Shown piece after piece: positions 1-4,618 of a DNA stretch of 5,207 bases (its first letter is position 1; the number at the start of each line of letters is the position of its first letter). The DNA is from UBA922 sp035438805 (GTDB taxonomy: Bacteria; Patescibacteriota; Patescibacteriia; Magasanikbacterales; UBA922). The notes below the pieces were generated by a model, which saw only the letters and a program-made list of their open reading frames with translations, was not told where the DNA came from and ran no database searches. The translations under genes and the position numbers were made by a program. The stretch lies in assembly GCA_035438805.1 (NCBI GenBank), contig DAORJA010000062.1:1-5207 (forward strand). Direction: 5' to 3'.

Positions 1-721
1 CACCTTCAGAGATTCCAGCTGGAATTTTTACACTATATATTGATTCTCCTCGAATAATTCCATCTCCTCCACAATGCTTACATTTTTTCTCTGGAATTTT
101 TCCTACTCCTTTACAGCGTCCACAGGTCACGACTGATTGCATTGCTCCAAGAATTGTCTGTTGTACTCGTCTCACTTGGCCTGACCCTTTACATTCATCA
201 CAGGTTTTCAATTCACTCCCAGGCTCAGCTCCACTTCCTGTACATACATCACACGCATTATTTTTGGTAAGTTTAATTTCACGTTCAACACCAAAAGCGG
301 CTTCCTTGAATTCTAGCTCAATATCAACTTGGATATCATTTCCTCTGCGCTGGCGTTGCCCACCTCTATTTCCACCCATCCCAAATATGTCACCAAAAAT
401 ATCTCCGAAATCAAAACCGCCATTAAATCCTCCCTGCGCTCCGCCTTGCCCACGGGTAGCACGCATAAAATCATCCCAGCTCATACCACCACCAAATCCG
501 CCCTGCTGATTGAAATCAGCACCGAATTGGTCGTATTGCTTTCGCTTCGTCTCATCTCCGAGTACCTGAAAAGCTTCGTTCACTTCTTTGAACTTTGCTT
601 CGTCCCCTCCCTGCTTATCCGGATGGTACTTGTGTGCGAGCTTTCGAAACGCTTTTTTGACTTCTTCAGCTGACGCAGTCTTTTCTACACCAAGAATTTT
701 ATAATAATCTTTTGATGACAT
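1..721 (-). CDS. dnaJ: Chaperone protein DnaJ (Hsp40), partial: 3' end beyond window
   Basis: DnaJ is the cytoplasmic co-chaperone that delivers unfolded substrates to DnaK and stimulates its ATPase. I translated this frame from the ATG at 721-719; 240 codons are visible and the frame runs open off the left edge. The N-terminal J domain covers about residues 4-68, with DYYKILGV at 5-12 and the DnaK-activating HPD triad at 33-35. A Gly/Phe-rich linker follows at about 74-121 (FGGGM, GGFDFGDIFGDIFG). The zinc-binding domain has all four CxxCxGxG-type motifs: CDVCTGSG 157-164, CDECKGSG 174-181, CGRCKGVG 200-207 and CKHCGGDG 214-221, so both zinc sites look intact. The visible end, YSVKIPAGISEG, begins the C-terminal substrate-binding domain. 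A full family member has about 350-380 residues, so roughly a third is missing because of the window edge, not because of a lesion. The start lies 8 bp after the stop of the DM13 gene, with no Shine-Dalgarno, which suggests translation coupled to that gene. Confidence 0.97.
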   Translation of the reverse strand, partial: MSSKDYYKILGVEKTASAEEVKKAFRKLAHKYHPDKQGGDEAKFKEVNEAFQVLGDETKRKQYDQFGADFNQQGGFGGGMSWDDFMRATRGQGGAQGGFNGGFDFGDIFGDIFGMGGNRGGQRQRRGNDIQVDIELEFKEAAFGVEREIKLTKNNACDVCTGSGAEPGSELKTCDECKGSGQVRRVQQTILGAMQSVVTCGRCKGVGKIPEKKCKHCGGDGIIRGESIYSVKIPAGISEG

Positions 722-729
722 ACGTAAAA

Positions 730-1308
730 CTATTTGCTTCGGTCAAGTCGCGCAGTATTGAAGACTACACTAAACGGATTACAATAAATAATCACCGTAT
801 TATATCTAGTCACATCAAGATCGTCAGGAATTTCATAATTCTGGTTTCCTTTATTTCCCTTTAATTTTCCAAGCTCAATATGTTCACCTAAATCTCCCGA
901 GCTTTTTACATACGTGCTCTTTGAAATAAAAACGCGTAGATCAGGACCATTCAATACATCGAGATTTTCAAATCTCAAAATTTTCTTACCATCTACTTCA
1001 ATAATTTTTACGTCTCCTGTACCTTTGTGAACAACCTCAACAATTGAACCAGTCGCAAGAGTGGTAATTTCTGGACCAGCCGGCATATCATCTGAAGTCT
1101 GCTCATTCTGATCCATGGTCTTCATTTCTTCCTTAAAATCACTCATTGTTTGAGGATCAGTAATCTGCTCTTCAATATTACTGGCTTCGCCTCCCCACAA
1201 GGATTCATTCACTATTTTATCAATAAACAATGGTGAAAGAAGCCAATATGCTACACCGAGACCAGCTAATACAACAACACTAGTAAAAATTTTGGTTTGT
1301 TTAGCCAT
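730..1308 (-). CDS. Membrane-anchored DM13-domain protein (putative extracytoplasmic redox protein)
   Basis: This 192-residue protein has a short basic start (MAKQTK), one hydrophobic segment at about residues 8-28, a charged Glu/Asp/Met-rich linker at about 38-80, and a C-terminal domain at about 85-188 that I recognise as DM13. Diagnostic segments are LRFENLDVLNGPDLRVFIS (111-129), LGKLKGNKGNQNYEIP (146-161), LDV..YNTVIIYC (164-176) and FSVVFNTARL (179-188). The single cysteine, Cys176, sits where the family has its near-invariant cysteine. DM13 domains are extracytoplasmic, related to DOMON-type folds, and have been proposed to act in electron transfer; no reaction can be stated from sequence. 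No lipobox cysteine is present, so I infer an N-terminal membrane anchor or uncleaved signal with the domain outside. Its place between dnaK and dnaJ is unexpected. It has no Shine-Dalgarno, and a terminator-like hairpin ends 18 bp before its start. The domain call is strong; the role is unknown. Confidence 0.85.
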   Translation of the reverse strand: MAKQTKIFTSVVVLAGLGVAYWLLSPLFIDKIVNESLWGGEASNIEEQITDPQTMSDFKEEMKTMDQNEQTSDDMPAGPEITTLATGSIVEVVHKGTGDVKIIEVDGKKILRFENLDVLNGPDLRVFISKSTYVKSSGDLGEHIELGKLKGNKGNQNYEIPDDLDVTRYNTVIIYCNPFSVVFNTARLDRSK

Positions 1309-1326
1309 ATATAGTTTTAAGAAACA

Positions 1327-1352
1327 ACTAGCCAGGGGTACCCCTAGCTAGT
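1327..1352 (-). terminator. Hairpin with U-rich tail after dnaK: intrinsic terminator or attenuator
   Basis: The minus-strand transcript can form an 11-bp stem, ACTAGCTAGGG pairing with CCCTGGCTAGT across a GTAC loop. One U-G wobble is the only non-Watson-Crick pair. On the plus strand the same position would be a C-A mismatch, so the structure favours the direction of the operon. The stem is followed by TGTTTCTT, with 6 T in 8 bases, as in an intrinsic terminator. It lies 12 bp past the dnaK stop and 18 bp before the DM13 start, so partial termination could lower DM13 and dnaJ expression relative to dnaK. It could instead be an RNA-processing or stabilising hairpin, since the T run is broken. 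Confidence 0.55.
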
Positions 1353-1364
1353 ATTAGTCTATCA

Positions 1365-3293
1365 TTATTTCTGATCATCTACCACTTCTCCTTCAATTGG
1401 ACCCTCTGCCTTTGTATCATCTTTTTTTTCTTCCCCAGGCGCAGATTCAGTGCTTTTAGCCTGTTCTGCCTGGTACATCTTGGCACCGACCACCTGAGCT
1501 GCAGTAGAGAGTTCATCAGCCGCTTTTTTGATTGCCTCAATGTCATCTTTATCTTTTACTTCCTTAACCTTTGCAAGTGCATCAGTGACTTTCTGCTTTT
1601 CCTCATCTGTAATACTGATTTTCTTTTCATCCACTTCTTTCATCATTTTTTCAGTTGTATACACCATGGTGTCTGCAGTATTGCGAGCATCAATAAGTTC
1701 GCGTTTTTTCTTGTCGTCCGCTGCATGCACTTCTGCATCTTTCTTCATCTTTTCAATCTCTTCTTTAGAGAGACCCGATGATGCTTCAATACGAATCGAC
1801 TGTTCTTTTCCAGTTGCTTTATCTTTTGCTTTTACATTGAGAATACCATTCGCGTCTACATCGAATGTTACTTCAATCTGAGGTACTCCTCGTGGAGCAG
1901 GTGGGATTCCATCGAGAATAAACCGACCCAAGGTCTTATTATCAGCTGCCATTTCACGCTCACCCTGCAATACATTAATTTCCACACTTGGCTGATTATC
2001 AGCTGCAGTTGAAAATACTTGTGATTTGCTTGTTGGAATGGTGGTATTTCTTTCAATGAGTTTGGTCATCACACTTCCCATGGTTTCAAGTCCAAATGAT
2101 AGCGGGATTACATCAAGAAGAAGAATATCTTTTCCAAGATCTCCCTGCAATTGCCCTGCCTGGATCGCAGCACCTACTGCCACTACTTCATCTGGGTTTA
2201 CGGTTGCATTTGGTTTTTTGCCAAAAAATTCTTCTACTTTTTTCTGAACCAATGGCATGCGAGTCATACCTCCAACGAGGATAACTTCATTGATATCTTC
2301 TTTTTTGATTCCAGAATCTTCAATCGCTTTTTTTACTGGAATCAAACTATTCTCAACCAAATCCATAACAAGCTCCTCAAGCTTCGCACGACTCAAGCGT
2401 AAGTTCAAATGTTTTGGACCTTCTGCTCCAGCGGTAATAAACGGTTCATTAATTTCAGTTTCAGGAGTGCTTGATAATTCTTTCTTTGCTTTTTCAGCAG
2501 CATCTTTAATACGTTGCAATGCAAGTGGATCTTTTGATAAATCAATTCCTTCTACTTTTTTGAATTCTTCAAGAATCCAGGCAATAATGCGCTGGTCAAA
2601 GTCATCTCCTCCAAGGTGAGTATCACCATTAGTTGATTTTACTTCTACGGTAGAATTTCCATCTTCATGGTCATGTGAAATTTCAAGGATTGAGATATCA
2701 AATGTTCCTCCACCAAGGTCATACACTGCAATTTTCTGATCTTTTGATTTATCAAATCCATAGGCAAATGCAGCAGCTGTAGGTTCGTTGATAATACGTC
2801 GCACTTTCAATCCAGCGATTTCTCCTGCATCTTTGGTTGCCTGTCTTTGTGAGTCATCGAAATATGCTGGTACCGTGATTACAGCTTCCTCAATTTTTTC
2901 TCCCAATTTTTCTTCAGCATCAGTCTTCAATTTTCGGAGAATCATTGCTGATACTTCCTGTGGGGTATAATCCTGATCTCCCATTTTTACTTTTACCTTA
3001 TCTCCATCTGCAACAATAGCAAATGGCGAATGTTTTCGAGTAAGCTCAACTTCAGCATCATTTGGTCTGCGACCAATAAGACGCTTTACTGAATAAATCG
3101 TGTTTGTTGGATTAGTCACAGCTTGGCGCTTTGCAAGCTGTCCTACAAGAATTTCTCCATTCTTAGTTTTTGCAACTACAGATGGAGTAGTTCTATTTCC
3201 TTCTTTGTTTTCGAGTACTTTTGGCTGTCCTCCTTCGATAATCGAAACACAGCTATTAGTAGTTCCGAGATCGATTCCTAATATTTTTGGCAT
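1365..3293 (-). CDS. dnaK: Molecular chaperone DnaK (Hsp70)
   Basis: DnaK is the ATP-dependent Hsp70 that binds and refolds exposed hydrophobic peptides, working with DnaJ and GrpE in the cytoplasm. The 642-residue length is normal (E. coli 638). The nucleotide-binding domain covers about 1-385 and shows all three Hsp70 signatures: IDLGTTNS 7-14, VYDLGGGTFDISIL 190-203 and VILVGGMTRMPLVQK 337-351. Catalytic Lys70 and the INEPTAAA segment (168-175) are present. The interdomain linker is DILLLDV at 389-395. The substrate-binding domain spans about 396-505 (TTIPTSKSQVFSTAADNQ, VLQGERE, PRGVPQIEVTFDVDANGIL), followed by a helical lid to about 612 and an acidic disordered tail. The insert at about 77-100 is the Gram-negative-type Hsp70 feature. 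At 396-402 it reads IPLSFGL where many bacteria have TPLSLGI. The ATG at 3293 gives the canonical N-terminus MPKILGIDLG. No Shine-Dalgarno precedes it, only an AT-rich leader. The stop is a tandem TAA TGA TAG. Confidence 0.99.
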   Translation of the reverse strand: MPKILGIDLGTTNSCVSIIEGGQPKVLENKEGNRTTPSVVAKTKNGEILVGQLAKRQAVTNPTNTIYSVKRLIGRRPNDAEVELTRKHSPFAIVADGDKVKVKMGDQDYTPQEVSAMILRKLKTDAEEKLGEKIEEAVITVPAYFDDSQRQATKDAGEIAGLKVRRIINEPTAAAFAYGFDKSKDQKIAVYDLGGGTFDISILEISHDHEDGNSTVEVKSTNGDTHLGGDDFDQRIIAWILEEFKKVEGIDLSKDPLALQRIKDAAEKAKKELSSTPETEINEPFITAGAEGPKHLNLRLSRAKLEELVMDLVENSLIPVKKAIEDSGIKKEDINEVILVGGMTRMPLVQKKVEEFFGKKPNATVNPDEVVAVGAAIQAGQLQGDLGKDILLLDVIPLSFGLETMGSVMTKLIERNTTIPTSKSQVFSTAADNQPSVEINVLQGEREMAADNKTLGRFILDGIPPAPRGVPQIEVTFDVDANGILNVKAKDKATGKEQSIRIEASSGLSKEEIEKMKKDAEVHAADDKKKRELIDARNTADTMVYTTEKMMKEVDEKKISITDEEKQKVTDALAKVKEVKDKDDIEAIKKAADELSTAAQVVGAKMYQAEQAKSTESAPGEEKKDDTKAEGPIEGEVVDDQK

Positions 3294-3317
3294 ATAAATT
3301 TAATTAATTAATCGATG

Positions 3318-3347
3318 AGTTTATTTTTAAATACAATACTCTGTAAA
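3318..3347 (-). promoter_or_regulatory. Candidate sigma70-type promoter immediately upstream of dnaK
   Basis: On the minus strand, TTTACA (3347-3342, 5 of 6 to the -35 consensus) is followed after 18 bp by TAAACT (3323-3318, 4 of 6 to the -10 consensus). Transcription would start about 18-20 bp before the dnaK ATG, giving a short AT-rich leader without a Shine-Dalgarno. Such matches arise easily in AT-rich DNA, so this is a weak call. Confidence 0.25.
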
Positions 3348-3398
3348 TCAATATTTCTTTTCTACTTCTATACCTTCAGCCCTTCGCTCGACCAGCGT

Positions 3399-3415
3399 GT
3401 GCTTGTACAGAGCAC
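3399..3415. promoter_or_regulatory. 17-bp dyad, possible operator in the dnaK upstream region
   Basis: The plus strand reads GTGCT, then TGTACAG, then AGCAC: two perfect 5-bp complementary arms around 7 bp. It lies in the GC-richer island upstream of dnaK. A candidate promoter, TTGACC (3432-3427) with 17 bp to TGTACA (3409-3404) on the minus strand, would place its -10 hexamer inside the dyad, as a repressor site often is. The half-sites resemble CIRCE half-sites but are everted (GTGCT first, AGCAC second), so it is not CIRCE. It may equally be a small RNA hairpin or chance. Confidence 0.25.
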
Positions 3416-3448
3416 TGCCTAGTTACGGTCAAGTGAAGTGGCAAAAGT

Positions 3449-3486
3449 ACCAATAATAAATGGCTCAGCCTTCACCTAATATTGGT
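3449..3486 (-). terminator. Weak stem-loop downstream of hsp20
   Basis: Seven-base arms, ACCAATA and TATTGGT on the minus strand, enclose a 24-base loop that itself holds GGC-TGA-GCC. The second arm is followed by ACTTTT. It begins 15 bp after the hsp20 stop, the right place for an hsp20 terminator, but the stem is AT-rich, the loop long and the T run short. It may end part of the hrcA-grpE-hsp20 transcript before dnaK. Confidence 0.25.
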
Positions 3487-3501
3487 TTTAAATAATAACC
3501 A

Positions 3502-3945
3502 TTACTTATTTTTATTCGTAATCTTCACACTTACTTTCTTTTTTTCTACTGATTCCGCCTTTGGACAAGTAATTTTCAATATCCCATTTTCAAATTCAGC
3601 TACAACCTTATTCTCCTGTACCTCAGTTGGAAGTGGTACCTGACGATAGAACATACCGCTACGAACTTCTTTGCGGTAATAATTCTTCTCCTCGACCTCG
3701 TGTTCGCGTTTGTGTTCGCCCTTGATCGAGAGTACGCCATTTTCCACACTTACCTCTACTTCCTCAGGATTGATTCCAGGAAGTTGAGATTCTACGACCA
3801 CGGTTTCCTTGGTCTCATAGACATCTACTGCCGGAATAAATCCACGTTGCGCAAGTGCATTGTTGCTGGTAACAGAGGGAAGAGAGCGCATCATTTCTTC
3901 CATCTCAGCAAACGGATCCATAGGGATCCAGCGTGTAAGAGACAT
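3502..3945 (-). CDS. Small heat shock protein, Hsp20/alpha-crystallin family
   Basis: Hsp20 proteins are ATP-independent holdases that assemble into oligomers, bind unfolding proteins and hand them to DnaK-DnaJ-GrpE. This one has 147 residues, a normal length. A short N-terminal arm (DPFAEMEEMMRSL, 10-22) leads into the alpha-crystallin domain at about 37-132, with PAVDVYET 38-45, QLPGINPEEVEVSVENGVLSI 54-74 and the hallmark FENGILKITCPK 118-129. A Val-x-Ile-type tail (VSVKIT, 138-143) follows. I chose the ATG at 3945 because it follows AGGAG (3958-3954) by 8 bp and gives the normal family N-terminus MSLTRWIPMDPF. The frame stays open upstream to an ATG at 4116, but that 57-residue extension would overlap grpE and translate an intergenic inverted repeat as LDSRFRGND, so it is almost certainly not used. 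It sits between grpE and dnaK, consistent with co-regulation. Confidence 0.95.
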   Translation of the reverse strand: MSLTRWIPMDPFAEMEEMMRSLPSVTSNNALAQRGFIPAVDVYETKETVVVESQLPGINPEEVEVSVENGVLSIKGEHKREHEVEEKNYYRKEVRSGMFYRQVPLPTEVQENKVVAEFENGILKITCPKAESVEKKKVSVKITNKNK

Positions 3946-3953
3946 ATGCTGTT

Positions 3954-3958
3954 CTCCT
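3954..3958 (-). promoter_or_regulatory. Strong Shine-Dalgarno site that fixes the hsp20 start
   Basis: The minus strand reads AGGAG, 8 bp before the ATG at 3945. It is the only strong ribosome-binding site among the five visible gene starts. It decides the short hsp20 start over the longer upstream one at 4116. Confidence 0.8.
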
Positions 3959-3961
3959 GTA

Positions 3962-3991
3962 CTCAACCCATACCGTTCGATATGAGTTGAA
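3962..3991 (-). promoter_or_regulatory. Leader hairpin directly upstream of the hsp20 ribosome-binding site
   Basis: The minus-strand RNA can pair TTCAACTCATA (3991-3981) with TATGGGTTGAG (3972-3962) around an 8-base loop. This gives 11 bp with two G-U wobbles and no mismatches. The wobbles would be mismatches in the plus-strand RNA, so the structure suits the hsp20 transcript. The stem ends 3 bases before AGGAG. Its position suggests an influence on ribosome access or mRNA stability; a thermosensor role is possible but not shown, because the Shine-Dalgarno itself is unpaired in this fold. Confidence 0.4.
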
Positions 3992-4010
3992 ATTAAAGCG
4001 GTGAATAATT

Positions 4011-4080
4011 CGTCATTCCCGCGAAAGCGGGAATCCAGATAGAATCTCTGGATACCTATTTCCGCAGGAATGCCAGTGAC
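4011..4080. repeat. Imperfect inverted repeat, dRS3/REP-like palindromic element
   Basis: The left arm (4011-4038) contains a perfect 8-bp stem, ATTCCCGC and GCGGGAAT around GAAA (4015-4034). This fits the ATTCCC-N8-GGGAAT pattern known as dRS3 in Neisseria and seen dispersed in many bacteria. A 9-bp spacer separates it from a diverged right arm (4048-4072), which matches the complement of the left arm at 19 of 25 positions and is followed by GCCAGTGAC-like sequence to 4080. The element starts 7 bp after the grpE stop. AATAAT occurs on both sides (4004-4009 and 4083-4088), but it is too simple to be called a target duplication. Read in frame with hsp20 it gives the spurious peptide DSRFRGND. 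It is likely a small non-autonomous mobile or REP-type element, perhaps acting as an RNA hairpin that protects the grpE mRNA end. Confidence 0.8.
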
Positions 4081-4087
4081 AAAATAA

Positions 4088-4609
4088 TCATCCTTTTGAC
4101 ACAACCACTTTTGCAACTTTGATTACCTTCCCCTTCATTATATATCCAGACTCTACAGCTCTGATAATTGATCCATGTTCAAGTTCACTATCTTCTTCGG
4201 TTACTGCATCATGGAGATGTGGATCAAATTTCCCCTCAGTTTTGATCTCCTCTACCCCATGATTCTTCAACACATCTTCAAACTGCTTCTTAATAAATCC
4301 AATTCCATTCACCCAATTCTGTACTTTCTTATGAAATTCGTCTCCCCCATCAAGCTCTGGGTGATGTGCAAACGCTTTTTTGAAATTATCGTAAATTGGA
4401 ATAAACTCAGACAAAATTTTCTCTTCACTCCAATTGAACAAATCAAGCCGATTAGATTCCATTTCTTTTTTCAAATTCTGATAATCAGCTACTGCTCGCT
4501 GCCAACCGAGCTTGTATTCTTCACACTCATGCTGGATTTTTTCCATATCAGATATTGTTTCGTTTTGTTCTTCCGGCTGCTGTACCGGCGATGTTTGTGT
4601 GTCGCTCAT
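4088..4609 (-). CDS. grpE: Nucleotide exchange factor GrpE
   Basis: GrpE is the dimeric cytoplasmic factor that releases ADP from DnaK and resets the Hsp70 cycle. The 173-residue protein has an acidic, Gln-rich disordered start (1-20), a long helix with coiled-coil character (about 20-60, including RAVADYQNLKKEM 38-50), a four-helix dimer region with FIKKQFEDVLKNHGVEEI (105-122), and the C-terminal beta domain that contacts DnaK, with KFDPHLHDAV (127-136) and GYIMKGKVIKVAKVVVSK (155-172). It is a little shorter than E. coli GrpE (197), mainly at the N-terminus. The start lies 9 bp after the hrcA stop in an AT-rich context without a Shine-Dalgarno, suggesting coupling to hrcA. It ends on TGA exactly where the family ends, evidence that TGA is a stop in this organism. 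Confidence 0.97.
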   Translation of the reverse strand: MSDTQTSPVQQPEEQNETISDMEKIQHECEEYKLGWQRAVADYQNLKKEMESNRLDLFNWSEEKILSEFIPIYDNFKKAFAHHPELDGGDEFHKKVQNWVNGIGFIKKQFEDVLKNHGVEEIKTEGKFDPHLHDAVTEEDSELEHGSIIRAVESGYIMKGKVIKVAKVVVSKG

Positions 4610-4618
4610 AAATACAAA

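Larger units (their letters stand above)
3294..3501. other. Intergenic region hsp20-dnaK
   Basis: These 208 bp carry no convincing gene. The part next to dnaK (about 3294-3361) is very AT-rich and includes TTAATTAATTAA just before the dnaK start. The middle (about 3372-3445) is clearly more GC-rich than either flank and holds a 17-bp dyad. The part next to hsp20 (3446-3501) is AT-rich with a weak stem-loop. No classical CIRCE operator (TTAGCACTC, 9 bp, GAGTGCTAA) is present. The region most likely holds the dnaK promoter and leader, which would let dnaK be transcribed independently of hrcA-grpE-hsp20. Confidence 0.7.

Noticed and set aside
264..673. Two overlapping plus-strand frames opposite dnaJ
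   Set aside because: Pro/Ser-rich antisense products of the Gly-rich linker and J domain of DnaJ.
1528..2970. Several plus-strand open frames opposite dnaK
   Set aside because: They are Ser/Phe-rich shadows of a complete, well-conserved DnaK and have no recognisable domains.
3369..3415. Short minus-strand frame starting GTG in the hsp20-dnaK spacer (15 codons)
   Set aside because: No ribosome-binding site, overlaps the dyad, and no similarity I recognise.
3411..3447. Possible CIRCE from AGCACT and a distant AGTGGC-like half-site upstream of dnaK
   Set aside because: Each half matches only about 6 of 9 positions and the spacing is about 18 bp instead of 9.
4088..4090. Possible TGA recoding (glycine code of Gracilibacteria-type lineages)
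   Set aside because: GrpE ends at this TGA exactly where the family ends, and readthrough would enter the intergenic repeat; no in-frame TGA occurs inside any gene here.
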